Notes: generated from the sequence alone by a model not told the origin. Counted from the first letter of the stretch, positions 36,000 to 49,640 are shown. The stretch: 64,000 nt of DNA from Echinostoma caproni (GCA_900618425.1 UZAN01039527.1:64027-128026); one strand, 5' to 3'. Program-made: numbers and translations.

Positions 36000-37145
36000 A
36001 TATTATTTCAATAAGGTTATTAAGCACAATATGACATTCTACGCTGCACAACTAAAAGCTGTAATCACATCCGAACCAAGTGCCTTTTCCACAGTTTGCC
36101 GTTTCTACAGCCCCGGTAGATGTGTACTCACACACATGTGCTGGCTGGACCAAGCAGGCTTTTGTCCGATTGCACTTGTGAACCCCACCCGGTTCGGTTG
36201 AACACGGGAACAATTAGGTGAGCTACGAGCTCGGTGTGTTCGATCCTCATTGAGCCGAATCACTTAAAGATGTGGTAAGCGCAGTATTAACCACTTATAA
36301 AGTTTGGTACGGGTAATCAAGGAAAACGGAGAACCGCGTTCGAAGAACAACCAAAACATTCGGATGTACAATTCCCTCTCTGTGCGTGCCTAGAAGAAAG
36401 AATGAGTGGTACGTATTCTCAGTGGTTCAGACGTAACCTCATGATTTGTCGTTAGACCAAATTCCTAGCACGAGTCTTCTGTGAATGAGGCCCAGACCTC
36501 CATTGAATTCGCATTGCGTGTGTGCACTTTCTCTTCACGAAAACATACCGATACTGCATGACTGACAACTATCTGGGTTGAAACAGGGATAAAAATTAAC
36601 GGCAAGCATTTAAGAATAGATATGAGTCAGACTGCAGAGAAGTTACAGGTCAGGTATACATACCAGAATCTCTTTTCAAAGGATACAAGTTTGTAAATAC
36701 CTAAGAGGAAACATGAAATATGAAGAAAAACCTCTGATACTGCCGTGGAGTTACGTATAGTTAGTTATTATGATCATTCAATCGTGAATGTGCACCAAGC
36801 ATTTCACAAGAATTCAAACTGTTTATCCAAGGTAAAATTTACTTTGCTAAGTCCGAATCCCTCTAATTGTCTGACACAGTATTGAAATATAGAGTAAGCA
36901 CACAAAATTTCACATTCCTGCATACGGGCCTTTGATAAAAGATGACGGAATTTGGAACTGTACCAAGAGCATTTGAAACACTATAGATATGTGATTGTGT
37001 GCAGAGAACTCCCACACACACATAAAAAAAGGAAAATACGTGCCATTCTTGAAAGCCCTAGAAGCACTACAGTTTTGTTCTTCCCTCTCGATGCCTCTAA
37101 TTCAGACTAAGGCTAAAATAAAAGACATATTCAGAGTAGCAAGCT
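36000..37145. other. unassigned DNA
   Basis: A tRNA-like B box GTTCGATCC at about 36239 is preceded by AGGTGAGCTACGAGCTC. It may be another SINE head, but no second copy supports that. No gene. Confidence 0.4.
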
Positions 37146-37149
37146 TAGA

Positions 37150-37275
37150 TTAGCCCGTTCGATTGTTAGGAGGCACCAGGCACCAGGAACCACTTCACGA
37201 TTCGAGTCCTGACAGGGACACAAAAAGTACGCACCGCTGACGAGTTCCGAACAGGACAAAACAACTGTCCGGTGC
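37150..37275 (+). mobile_element. SINE family 1, copy g (diverged)
   Basis: The head region ends in a B-box-like GATTCGAGTCC (about 37200-37210). The body reads GTACGCACCGCTGACGAG, then GAACAGGACAAAACAACTG and TCCGGTGCTC. This parallels GTACTGCTGATGA, AACCAGGTCAAAACAGC and CCAGTGCTT of the better copies. Before it, GGCACCA is duplicated in tandem. Confidence 0.5.
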
Positions 37276-37279
37276 TCTT

Positions 37280-39125
37280 TGTCGGTTATCACAAACATTG
37301 CCATCGCATGTAAAAGACATTAGTTCCAAAGTACTCTTGTGAACACAGGAGAACTGCAATGAAGATTTAAATAGCAGTTTCAACGAGGTACATCAGCTCA
37401 ACTCGTTATAACTGTATTATGTTGGTGAATTCACAGAAAGCATTATTCATTTTCTACTGAAATATGCTTGAGAGGCGGCTAGAAAAACAGAATTTTGAAA
37501 TTGAGTACCTCTGGTATTTTGGTGTCAATGACAAAATAAGAGGTGCAATTACTATTTTAAACTTGTTGAGTCTGATCGATTAGATGTATTTGGACCAAGA
37601 TAGCGACTGGTTCGACCACTTACGATAAATAAATAACTGAATCGATTGGTAGATAAATATGCAGTTAGACGGCACCTATTCTTTGAATGTTTGAAGACTG
37701 ATGCGTATTGATAACAGCAACAGAAAAACGTCGTGGTTTCGGAAAGGTGATATCACTTCCCGGTGAAGTCTTATCCAATAGGGATTGTGTATTCTATAGA
37801 CATATTTACCGATTGGATTGATTCAAACTGGATTGCACTCCTCAGTGAATCGTCAGACTAAGTTCAGGGTGGATCGTCAACATGAATGACACTGATGCAG
37901 CTGCTTACGCCACAAACGTTTACCGACAGACATCGGTATGGCTTTGATGACGAAACCGCAAGAAAAAACTTGTAATGCGTAAAGCTATCTTTGATCACGG
38001 TAGGTATCCTTTGGTCTTGTCCATATAAATTAGGTTGGTTAAACATTTTATGAGTTGATCCTAACAAGTCCACTCAGACAATTCTAGTAAGGAATGTTTT
38101 CGGATGCGAACGATGTGTATGGACTGGTTTCGGCTTTGTTCGGTATCGGCAACAATATCATCACGCCCAATTATATTTACGTTTATCATCACCATCATTC
38201 CAGTCATTGATGCGTACAGCATTTTGTTGTTCAAGCCTCCATTAGTTATTTCAATTGATTTGTCTCAATCCGATTCATCTCCATTATGTTAAACTCAATT
38301 CTAAAATATTACTAAAACTCTTCATCTCCTGTGCATCGTTTTCCAACTCAGTTACATCTACTATTCACTGTGCAGAACCATTCTTACCAAAAGCGCCGTA
38401 GACAAAATCTGATGAATGCCATTATAGTCGAATTTGAGCCCATCACATTTTCGGTGAGTATGGTATTGTGCTGCGGAGAACCAATGCAGCCAGAATGAGT
38501 CACAATGATGGAACTGGTAGATCAGCGGAAAAAAACCCAAGGTTAAACGAGAAACAGATTAGTTGTTTAATTACATATCAGATCAAGTGTAGTTTAAGCT
38601 CTATGCGCGACGAGGTAATATGAAATGATGGGAGACAGATGGTTCGTTGACGATATCAATGTACTCATTTTATTTGTATGTTATCATTGTCAATTCGCTG
38701 ATTTTGTACCCTTTTACTGGGAATTGACAGCGACGCATACATGTTGCATGCTAACCAGTCCGAAAATTCCGGATCCGGTACATATATCGTATTTGAGATC
38801 TGTGCGTATTGATTGAATGAATCCGCATCGATCCTTTTTCACAAATCCATTGGTTGATTGCGAGTGCGTTATGCTGACCACTCACAGTTCTATCACAGAC
38901 TCCATTCGGATTATTTGCTGTAAAACCACAACTCACTTCCAGGATTCATCGCTGCATACCCTTAGGGCTATTTTACATTCCCTTTAAACTCCTGAATATT
39001 CGAGCTATTTTATTTCTGTGTCTCATTCGGGTTTGTTCCGTTCAGTGGTCTCCTCGGTTAAACACCCTACTTGTGAACAATCCACCCTTGGTAGCCTTAT
39101 TGCAGTTACTTACACGCCCGGATGA
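37280..39125. other. unassigned DNA
   Basis: No recognisable gene or repeat. Short frames such as 38104-38292 and 38625-38816 show hydrophobic stretches but no family features or splice sites. Confidence 0.4.
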
Positions 39126-39130
39126 TCTAC

Positions 39131-39318
39131 CCTTTTTACTTTTTCTTTCTTTTATTGAATATACAATGGTACATTTGCCAGGGGGAGGAAACGGACAATC
39201 AGAGGGCTACCATGCAACACAAAAGACAAGGCATTTAAGGTGATCGCGTTGGCGAGATTCGAACACATGTCTTCCCGGGGCTAGCTTGGCCAGCTTTACT
39301 AATCGACCACCCGGGCTT
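39131..39318 (-). mobile_element. SINE family 2, copy c
   Basis: On the minus strand the head reads GTGGTCGATTAGTAAAGCTG with a B-box-like TTCGAATCTCGCC near 39252-39264. The body has GCATGGTAGCCCTCTGATTG and TCCGTTTCCTCCCCC, then ACCATTGTATATTCAATAAA and a AAAGAAAG tail. Well preserved and in the same orientation as the other family 2 copies. Confidence 0.7.
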
Positions 39319-39379
39319 GCAGCGCTTTGAATTGAAGTGCCAGATCAACAACTGAGGTGATGACGGAACAACAAATCTG

Positions 39380-39610
39380 TTGTCGTTTGCTCTTTTCCCA
39401 AACTATGGAAATCTGTGAATATTGTCCAAATCCCTAAAACGCCAGCCTCCCGCATTGTGTCTGAACGCGATTATTCCATCACAATTACCTCTTGCATACA
39501 CAAACTCACTGAGCGTGCTATTCTTAGCCATCTGCTCTCTCCCTCTATCTTGAATGTTCTTCAGAATTCTTTTGGATTTTTTCACAAAACGATTTTTTCT
39601 GTGCTATATA
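39380..39610 (+). pseudogene. non-LTR reverse transcriptase, fingers part (5' piece of a split copy)
   Basis: The plus strand reads LWKSVNIVQIPKTPASRI, then TERAILSHLLSPS and NSFGFFHKT. It parallels the W..FTIVPIPK and LAERAILTHL segments of the minus-strand copy at 48.9-49.1 kb. The matching palm of the same family resumes at about 40690, after about 1 kb of a different reverse transcriptase. Read as the left half of an element interrupted by another, with part of the palm lost. Confidence 0.55.
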
Positions 39611-39639
39611 CGTAGTATCTTCTGTCAAACACTTTGTCA

Positions 39640-40660
39640 CAAAGTCTCCGGAGTTCTTAATTGAATACATCCACAAATGTGCTATTTGCACGAGATGGGT
39701 GGACAAGAACCGGGAAGCAGAATCAGCAGTAGACTTAGTCTACTTGGACTTCTCCAAGGCTTTCGACAGAGTAAATCATCATTTACTGCAGAGAAAGCTC
39801 TATAATAACCGTTCTCAAGGCTTGCTCCTTTAATGGATTGAGGAATTTCTTCGACAAAATACCGTATCAGTTCGAGTTCATGGTTCTCTATCGGGACCAA
39901 ACGGCTCTGTCCGTTGAGTTCCAACAGGGAATTGACTTGGTCCCACCTTTTCCTATCATTCATAAAATATCTACCACATGTATTTGGAGCACAGCAAGCA
40001 CTATTATTCACTAACGACGTCAAAACATGGACAACCGTACAACATCCTGGATATTCTAAAACACTGCAGAAAATACTCGACCCAGCTAACCGATGGTTTT
40101 TTGGTCGTTGAAAACAGACCTATTTCCCCGTTAACTCATAACGTACATTAGCCTACATAAAGCGTATGCTCTCTATGTTTAGAATTTCTGACTAATTCAG
40201 GAAAAATAGTTTCAAACGTCAGCAGAGAATAGCGACGAAAATGACCAACGGGTTGAAGTCCAAGACCGAGGTTGGAAGGCTTCAAATCCTCAGACTCTAT
40301 TCATCTATTGAAATCTTACTTCAACCTTACCACCTATGTAGTAATCTACTAACACTATCCAAAAACGGTTACTTCCGGGAGATATCTATTTAAACGCTTG
40401 CTCCGAAAGACTCAGCTGGACCGCAGACCTCCATTTCTTTTGCCTCAAGTTGTTTGTGTCTCAACCATCGATCTATTCAAGTTACGGCTTGATGTAAGGT
40501 GGAAACACATAATTGTCTAACATCCGTGATTGAACGAGATAACTATTTTATTTCATTTTAGCACCATCCCAACCCAGTGTATACAGATCCAGTGGGATTT
40601 AAGAAGCTTCAAATTCGTAATTTGCCCATAATAAAGATTTGAATTGGAATTTGGCTTGGT
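39640..40660 (+). pseudogene. CR1-like LINE remnant, apparently inserted in another LINE
   Basis: RT motif A reads VYLDFSKAFDRVNHH at about 39738-39782, followed by LLQRKL and a WIEEFL..TVSVRVHGSLSG stretch. Motif C sits in another frame at 40001-40018 as LLFTND, where the canonical motif is FADD. The C-terminal region NGLKSKTEVGRLQILRLYS lies near 40250-40310, and FKLRLDV follows near 40479-40499. The copy ends near AATAAAGATTTGAATTGG (about 40630). Several frameshifts and stops make it dead. Endonuclease and fingers are absent, so it is 5' truncated. Confidence 0.75.
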
Positions 40661-40689
40661 CCTTTGGTTGCTTCATGCTGATTCCTCAA

Positions 40690-41110
40690 CAGATAAAAAA
40701 ACTATTTCACTGAGAGACATCAGCGTTTTAATTTGAGCAAAGTTATCTTTTCTATCCCTGGAATAGCTGAAATTCTTTGAGGCACTGTCATTTCCTCTCA
40801 CTTATTCATTCCTTATCTTAATGATTTATCTGTTCCATCAACAGTTTAACACACTCAGTATGCAGATAACGAAGTACTATGTCAAGCTATTTGAAATCAG
40901 TCTGAGAGTTCTCCTCTATCAGATATCTCACTACCAATTGAGATGTTTATTTACAATCATGTTTTAATTTCAACATGCCTAAATGCTTTCAGTGTACCTT
41001 CACTCTTAAATTCCTCATTGCCCAGTTTATCCTCGAACATCTAAAGTTCTCTCTTTTGTAGAGTGGACAGCATCAAGTACTTTGTTAGCACCATGGGATA
41101 TAATCTCAGT
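40690..41110 (+). pseudogene. non-LTR reverse transcriptase, palm part (3' piece of the split copy)
   Basis: Motif B-like GTVISSHLFIPYLNDLSV (about 40784-40837) is followed by motif C as QYADNEVLCQAI, with codons TAT GCA GAT AAC at 40859-40870. The minus-strand copy has KYANDEVVCQAI at the same place. A NMPKCFQCTFTL segment follows, parallel to NTSKCFECIFSL. The agreement shows both belong to one family. The second motif C aspartate is Asn here, and stops abound. Some RT sequence before motif B is missing. Confidence 0.7.
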
Positions 41111-44100
41111 TGGTCTAATTATGTCCTCGGTACCTCAGACGCTTGTCTTTCCATATCCGTTGGTTGTGTTATCAGATACTACTCACTTGTGAGTAGTAGG
41201 TAACATAGTTGGTGATTACTTTCAATGATCAACTAATCAACAAGATCACTGAGGGCAAACTGCTGTATCTCAGTGAATAACTATCAATTGCTACGTTCAT
41301 CATCTGCCGTGTGGCCGGGATGATATGTTTCTGGTGAGATTTTCTATGACATGTATACCAAACTAGTGATGTCCCAGCTGATGTCCTCAATAAATGGGTA
41401 TCCTCGACCAGCACCGTCTTCTGGAATTTTAACAGAGGTACTGAACTACAAAAGTGCCTGTTACATCTTTTATTTATTAATGTGCCTTCTCGATTACAAT
41501 ATATTGCTTTCAAGTCTTTTTCCACNCCCTAAAAAGCTTTCATTGATTTTTATTGTGGCCTAACCACCATCAGCCACGGTTCGCCACTTCCTTTATACCT
41601 TCTCGGCACCAGACTATGAGATCTCCATATTGATTCTCGTGAAAATTTTGTTCAAAACATTTTCGCTGATAGCTTAAACATACTGATTAGTCCACCTTAT
41701 CTGCCAATTGTTCTCATCCTTCGATTCGGTCAAGTTTTCGAATCGTTCCTGTGAGAATTCAGATTGATAAAAAAATTCCTGTCCTATATTTGACCCGTAT
41801 TTTTATTGACAAAGCCCCAAAAGCAATTGATTTGCGGTTGGTCGTTTTAGGTTAAATACACTCTAATTCTGTTTGTTCCATGCAAGGTTTTATTTTTCGT
41901 GTGCGTTGCTTTGTGACGGAGCGACAAAAAGCTTTTGGAAAAAATTTCTGCATAGCTGATTTCAAAAGTCTGTCACAATAAAATCGCATTTTATTACAAT
42001 CAATAATCCATTCCATCTAAAGTGCAATGTGGAAGCATCAGGTATGAGCTTTCCTCTTCTAGTTTGAGTTCATCCATAATGTACATTCGAGAGTCCGGCC
42101 CGAGTTTGAAGTTCGAATCACCCGTATGAAATGAATGGGTTACCCGAGAACAAATGATCGTTTTTAAAGTTTAGTTCTGCGAGAAACTTAGCAGTCAGCT
42201 TGGTGATTATTCGAGGTCGTTAGTATTATTCCCAAATTTGGTGGGAACCTACAAACCAAGCGAAATAACCGAAGCTAAACAAACGATGCCCACGATACTT
42301 CAAACCGATTTCTTTTTGTACGTTCCATCCTCTGCCACTATCATTTATTTCACATCTGTGATTACTCATCAGTAAGTAAGCTGTGTGTAGTGTCATGCGC
42401 CTCCGGGAAACTGCATCGTACCACATGATTTCGACTCCAGCCATCTCAGCCCCAGTTCGTTAGTACGCTGACAATTATTGTATGTTAAATAAATGCAAGC
42501 AGGAAAGACAAGCTTTAAATTCTTTTGAAAATTGGTGAAATTTTACGTGTCACAAGGGGTAATAAGTGTGACACATACAGACGCTTACGGGCAAGACAAC
42601 CGGTTCAGATAAATCGCAATTTTTCAGTTTTTCGACTGAGACAAATCAAAACACGTCACATGTCGCTTCGCACGTCAACAGTGCCTTGAGAAATCTCTGT
42701 GCTGAATTGTGCTCATCTAAGTGTCTCTGTTAGCTTTGGATAGTACTTGATTCGGGTAATTGGAATGAGGTCAACTTTCTCCTACGGGACAACTCGAGTG
42801 ACAAAATTGGAATGATCTACATTACCGGATCACTTTTTAAATGCCATTTAGATTGTCCAGTGAGTTGAGAACACAAATGCAAACGATTGGTGAGCCCGTG
42901 TTGAGCAGCTGTCGTGACATCAAGTCAGTTTCTACCGGTCCCAATTTGTTCTCAGCCCCATATTTCCATAGGAGGAACCATGACAGTACTAATCCTAACC
43001 GCGGTTTATGCGCAGATTGACGTGAATCCAACGGTACACTGATCTACCGATGTGTTTTGGCTTTACCTGCACTAGTCACTTACGCGGAGATGATGCACAA
43101 TTCAGTTCGTTTTATGGTTTGTTTGATATTAATTTTTTTCTCTCTGCAAACTGTGATCAGAAGTAACGTATTTGATAGTATTCACTTAAGTATGTCAACA
43201 TATATGAGTATCTGATGTGGTGTTGGTGTTGGTGATACAATCCGATTTGTATGAACGCACTGGAAACCGTGAAACTGGGAGAGAGAGAGAGACGAAGCTG
43301 ATTCAGGGTGCGTGAACGCAGTGGGATGGTTCGCACTTTTGAGTTGTTACTCGTGACCCGTTTGTACCCGGAGGCATATGTGCGCATTGACAGACGTGGC
43401 ACAATTAGTGAATTGAAATTCCATCTTATTTTGAACACATCAAAGAAAGAAATAGTCTACAAGGCGAAACCAGTTTGAAGAAATATGTACACCAGATCAG
43501 AAATCGAAGAAATATGCGTACTCTCAAATCGATCAAATCTATCAAATAACTGCAGAACAAAACATTTATTGGATTGGAGTCAATCCAACGAGTTACTTTG
43601 TACGACTAAAGCGGAAAAACGAATGTACCTGGCAGTATTTTTGATATAACTGTAGAGAGAAAACGTGAGAATAATCCATTCTTGTTGACAGATGTTGACT
43701 GAAAATGCGCTTTGATAGTCACATATCGATGTTTCCATTAGCTGATATAAATAATTCCTAATTTCGTGGAAACTCCGTTCATGGGGCTAATTACCTGAAC
43801 ACGTACTTTCAGAATTCTAAATTCCGTTTAAATTAAGGTTTTCTGTAATTTCTGCTAAACTTGTCCGCTGCAACCACGTAATGAGCGATTTATGTCAACG
43901 AATTTCAGAGTTGAGTTCGCGGCCGATGTACTTTTTAGATTCCCTGACAATGACACTGAATTAACTGGTTGATTTCGTACATGTACTATTCTGAAACATT
44001 GCTAAATGTTACTGTTGGACAATTTAGATAAGCCACCAGTTAATGGTGCTCATGGTAATGATAGCCAAAATATTATGGAACTCTTGCGATTATGAGACCT

Positions 44101-47100
44101 AGCTTGCCTTGAAACTTTCATCTTATTTATTTCACATCCTGAAATCGACCATATTCTATGCATAGTTTTTTAAGGTTCATAGCGAGCAGGGAACGCTGAT
44201 CTCGAGCACCGGTTGCTACACCTTTGTTGCCATTCTTAGTGAAGCTCTACTTGATTCCACCTCTAAAATTATATGGGCATAAACTCATACAGATACATGT
44301 ATGCGTAGACACACACATATATATATACATACGAAAGAAGGTTTATAAAATTATTCTCTAACGTTCATTTGTTAGATATAAATTGAATATACGATCACTG
44401 TTCGAAGAGTAAGGACCAGGCCAATGGAATACCAACAAAAAAAACATGACGAAGATGAACGATGGTGGTGCGGTTCGACGTCACGAATACTAGGGGGTGG
44501 TTTGTTGGTGTGTATCACCCACTTTACTAGACCATAGAACAAATGGATAGACAGACACAGTCATTGACCGGATGAGTTTTGGACTAAGTGACATTTTTGG
44601 GGAGAGATAACGGTAAGAAAAGTGATTGTCACTAAGTTAACTGTTTTGAATGAACCTCAAAGTTCACTTCACACATTTTGATGCGAGATACTAGAGAGGG
44701 GTACACCCCCTACAATTACCCTGAAATGATTAAAATTCAAAATTTAGTTTTTGCACTATCGCACAATGCCAGACGAGTTTACTTGAAATACTATTCTCGA
44801 AAGATCCGATTTTTCGAACCGATAATGATGGTTCTCTTCATACAAATCTGGGAAGTTGGTTTTCAAAGAAATAGGTCACATTTTCGATTTGTTTGTGAAT
44901 AAATCAAGCGGTTAAGGTACCCATATCACTTGGAACACCAAAAATGAATTTTTTTCCATTCCTATATGTCATATCGGCATGTTCTGCATGTTTGTGTGTG
45001 CCTGGCGGTTGAGGGTGTGCACGTGTGCAGCTATTGATAAACGTTACCACAGTCATGGTGGAAACTGACTTCATTCTATCTCGAGTAGGTACGCGGATAG
45101 TCGCGGCGACGGACAAAGTCTGAATAAACCTAAAAAGCGGCACAATATCCAAATATGAAAATGAGAATTTACAGGCGTTAACTTTTGTGTTTTTCTGTTG
45201 AATTTTCTCCAGAGACAGGAGAGCGAACAAGAGTTGATGTGAGCGAAATGCGCTTGAACGATGAAAGCAAATTCAGACACTTTGCTCACGTGTATAGCGA
45301 TGGTACCGTCTTGTGAGATCTTTCAGAATGTTCTGGGAAAAATTTTCCTAATCGGTCAAATGCACGCGATAAATGTTGAACAAGTACGCTGCTAAGATGA
45401 GTGAAAGAGTGTCGTTCATCTGCGGCGTTGCAAAAAGCTTTGAATGTTCGCATCTTTGAGTGGGACGGTTCGAAATTGCCTAATTCGAAGTGTGCTTCTC
45501 AACAATTCACTCGCTTTTGTTTACCTGAATAATCAAACATTTTGCCGAAACATCTGTCCGTTCGATTTCCCTATTCACTGTGCACACTCTACTCCTGGCA
45601 CTTGCCCGTGATTGTTTAAACTTCAAGTTTGATGTAAGTTTAATTTTGCTATTTGTAGTAAAATTTGCACAGTTATTGCACCGTGGAATAATTACATTTT
45701 TGGGTTGTGATTTGTGATATAGATATAATACATGTAAAGGTGAATAAACAATATCCAGAAAAGTTATTTAAGCCCATACTTTTGGAATGGTACCGTTGTC
45801 TAACCCACACATACGATATAGGGAGCCATTGTACTGGTTGTTAAAAGATGGATGTTACGTAAAATCAATCGGAAATTATCAGTGTTTAGAGAATTGCTGT
45901 TGATCACTCCCTACAAAAATCGCCCCTGGGTGCAAAAGAAAACAAACTCACATTATTCCTGTATTCTATTGCTTGTCGAACCTCAGAACCTTTATTCACT
46001 CTCATTTTCCTTATGTCATACATTATGCACACATTGCTGTTTGTTTACTGTGGCATTTGAATCGACGAGTTATCACCTAAGCGATCAAGCAAATCAACTG
46101 AAGCGCATGTTTGTTTGCATCTCACAGTAACTGAACTCGATAAACACAACATAACCATTCCCATTTCGGGGTTTCATTTTCATGGAATTCTGACCTCACT
46201 ACTTCGTCTATCTGCGGTCTACTGCTCTGATTGGGATAACATGTACTCAATCAGGCGAATTGGAAGAGTTGAAGAGCACAGATAGGGAGGAAGTGATCCG
46301 GTCAGAAAATCAAGTACGCAACTAGCGTTGGGAATTTCAATTGTTTGGAGCAGTTAACAGAACAACAAAACTTAGATAAAACTTCCAGTACGTTTTTTCC
46401 TCACCTGTTCTGAGGGATAAGAGGTGGTGAAAATGGAATCAGAGATTGTTAGTGCATTCAGCAACAGGTTAACACGCGCTTAACTGCTTGCTCAACGATT
46501 TTTATCCTTTTATTTTACTGGTTTAGTGATGAATTTGACACGCTTGTGGTGCAATTCATTGTTCATTCTGTGCTTTCTATTCATGCGTCCGTGGTGGGAT
46601 TTTGGTGGACAATCAAATTTATTTTTGTCTGCCCCCATGGATCAAGTACGGAAAAAATGATAAAATTTGCAAATAGATTTGAATCTGGGCGATACTGTTC
46701 ACTTTTTTGCAGTTCGTGATTTCAGTTTGACATATTCACATTTACCAAATCCTCCTTAGATCTAACTGGCTTTTTCAAATTTTAATAAAAGTTTTGTTCT
46801 TTGTAAATTCATTTTTTCCTAAAAAATAAGAACAAAACTATAAAATTTGTTTGTTCAAAAGGAAAAATATTCACTGTGTTTTATGCCATTATTCTTGCAT
46901 CACATGTCTCCGGAAATAGACAAATTGTTCCGTTTCGTTCACTTTTCCATTCCCGTACTCCACCCCCGAGTGTACTTGTATATTGTTCTGCTATACAGAA
47001 TGAATGCATCAATGAATCGGCGGTGCTCCGGGCCACACTAAATAGCACCATATTTTTGATATTTTCCTCCGGCATTAAGGTGGAATAAATAGCCAGACAC

Positions 47101-47780
47101 GCTGGAGTGACGGATTCGTATACAGCAGTGGTTGCCTTAAGACAAAAACAACGAATAAATGTTTATGTAGATGCCATTCAAAGCTATCGAGTGATGCCAG
47201 TGTTCAGATTTAAAGCCTATATTCCTAACAAAGTGTGAGGTAAATATCAAATTATAAATTAACCTTTTTTTTATACAGGAACAGAAATCCAGCTCTTTTT
47301 GTTCACCCTATTCAGTGGGCATCAGATTTGGCTATCTTTACCCAGAGTTGAGTTTCATTACTTGACCGGTAGAATTCTTCTGGATTTCAATCTGTGGTTG
47401 ATGGAAGTACCTAAATTGAGAGCGAACTTATAATCCCTTTTGGCTACTAACAATTTAAAGAAATGCACGAAACAAGTAATCTATCCTGAGCGGTTTGCTT
47501 CACCAACCGTTCCTTAAGAGCTGAGGTTTGAACACTTCTTTCTTTGTTCACCTTTGACGATAGACAGACGCACTGTCACACGATTTTATGTCCTCTAGGA
47601 GACTTTTGTTATAGTGTATTTTATTGTATTATAGATGGCTTGTGCAGGCGACTGTTCCTACATTTCAGTTAAAAATGTATTCACCGTTACAGTGGGGTAA
47701 AAAATGAAATGAAAATTAATATACAACAATGATGAAGCTTAAAAAGGTGTTCATCTTTGCAAATTTCAAATTAGTTCGTT
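41111..47780. other. unassigned DNA, initially possible LINE 3' region
   Basis: The first 0.6 kb may be the degraded 3' part of the split LINE; a short inverted repeat lies at 41177-41198 and an N at 41526. From about 41.8 kb I recognise no gene or repeat family. GA repeats occur at 43279-43291 and CA/TA repeats at 44310-44330. The frame at 46876-47088 (70 codons) is weakly exon-like but lacks a good donor. Confidence 0.4.
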
Positions 47781-49640
47781 ACGGATCCTCACCGTGTCAG
47801 TCAGAATATGATACAGATAGGGAAGTGTTGAGTTGAGATAAATGTTTATGCGGGAGGGTAAGCAGCAAAAATTGGATAGGAGGTGAAGCGTGGGAACGGC
47901 AAGCAGACAAATCGGGATTGAGTGGATGACTGGGATCATTGAGTATCTTATGAGCTAAATTCTCACATGGAGTGATATACAAATTACACAATTTTCTGAT
48001 TAGAGTGTTTAAAGGAGTAAGAGAAACACGGCTGATAATTACTAAACCTCGGCGTAGAGTTATCAGGTCCTTTCCAAGTAGACCAAGGAAAATAACAGGC
48101 AAACAATTAAGTATGATAGGAAAAATGCATTGATAAACGAAGGAACATACAGCCTCATGTCTGAATCGAAATTATCGTAGCTTGCGTATTTGAAAAGATA
48201 TGCGACACAGTTTACTAACACAAGCAAGCACATGAGAGGACCACCGTAGATTGCTGTCTATCGTAACTCCTAGGTATATCGTGGTGTGTGTTCTGGTGAT
48301 GGTGAATTGATGACTGAGAAATCCAGGGGGTATTCGGATCGGGAAAGACTAAAAATGCATTCAAAGCATTTAGATGTATTCAGCCGGAAACCGGATTGAT
48401 TCAAAAATGATTGCATTTGCAACAAATTGTCGGAAAATGATTCCATGTCCGAGTGGTTTGAGATGGCTTGACATACGACCTCGTCATTGGCATACTTGAA
48501 GGTCTGGGTTGGAGGGATTAAGGGTAAGTCACTGATGAAAGTCGAACAGTCGGACAGCACAACACCCTGGAGTACTCCAGAGTTATTCACTAACGATTTG
48601 GAAGTAGTGCCGTTTGGTTTCATTCTTTTAGTCCTTCCTTTGAAATAATCTTTCAACCATGACAACAAGTTGGTGGGGCAACCGAATGACTCTAACTTTC
48701 GCAGGAGAAGGGATCGTGGAACGGAATGAAAAGCGGAAGAATGGTCGAGGAAAACACAACGAACCGACTTTTGAGAATCATTTAAAGATTTATAGATAAA
48801 GTGAATCGCTGAAGAGACGACATCTAAGGTGCACCTATTTGACTTGTACGAAAACTGGAGGGGTCATCGGGAACAATAATACCAGACTACAAGTGGGTGA
48901 GAATAGCGCGCTCTGCAAGCTTAAGTCCAGAGAAGGTGATGGCGATAGAACGAAGGCGTTTAGATAAAATGCTAGATGAAGAGGATTTAGGAATGGGAAC
49001 AATGGTGAACGGTCTCCAGGAATCCGGAATCGAACATATGTAAATGGATTGGTTAATAAGGGACATAAATAACTCTGTGACTGAGCCAGCGCCATATTTG
49101 AGCAATGACGAAAATAAACCATCGGGGCCAACTGCGTTCGTGGTTTTCGTAGTTTTAAGAAGATGATAGACCTCCTCATGAGTGACCGGGTCTATGGTAG
49201 ATGGGTGATCTGTGGGGTACGCAGACAGGAGATCATTTGAAGGATAATTGAATGCAGCATTGAGGCTGTCCACGTCAATAATTTTGTTCGTTGTCCGTTT
49301 CTTCTGTCTGCAAAGCAATCTGATCTCTTGTCGTAGCCGTCTTCCATCTCCAGCTCCCAGAACTTGCTTTGTGAATGAAGCATTCAGTCTTTTGATCTCT
49401 GCTCTGATTTGCGATGTAAGTTGCTCTACAGTGGCTTTTTGATGAATCTCGAACGCTAGTTCTTTTTCCCTCATACCAAGGGCTCCAGTCGCTGTTTTGG
49501 ACAACCTCGTAATTTTGAGATTTCCATTCCTCATTGCTGTTCACTCTGACTTTAGTAGCACAGTAATCTCTCCTAATCGATATATCCCAAAGTTGCCATC
49601 AGTGGGATTGTGTTGTATCAAGGGAATTGTAGTGGTAAGT
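47780..49640 (-). pseudogene. non-LTR (CR1/Rex1-like) reverse transcriptase, best copy
   Basis: The minus strand carries a nearly complete RT. The frame from 49534 to 48887 (215 codons) holds a basic linker, then NAVGPDGLFSSLLKYGAGS and the fingers segment PDSWRPFTIVPIPKSSSS and KLAERAILTHL. After a frameshift near 48840-48887 come motif A as CVFLDHSSAFHSVPR and LLSWLKDYF, motif B as GVLQGVVLSDCS (about 48560) and motif C as FKYANDEVVCQ (48480-48500), where YADD would be expected. NTSKCFECIFS follows. A further frame at 47797-48102 reads NLAHKILNDPSHPLNPDLS, the family's C-terminal helical region. No apurinic endonuclease domain is visible upstream, so it is 5' truncated. Frameshifts and the Asp-to-Asn change make it inactive. 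Confidence 0.85.
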
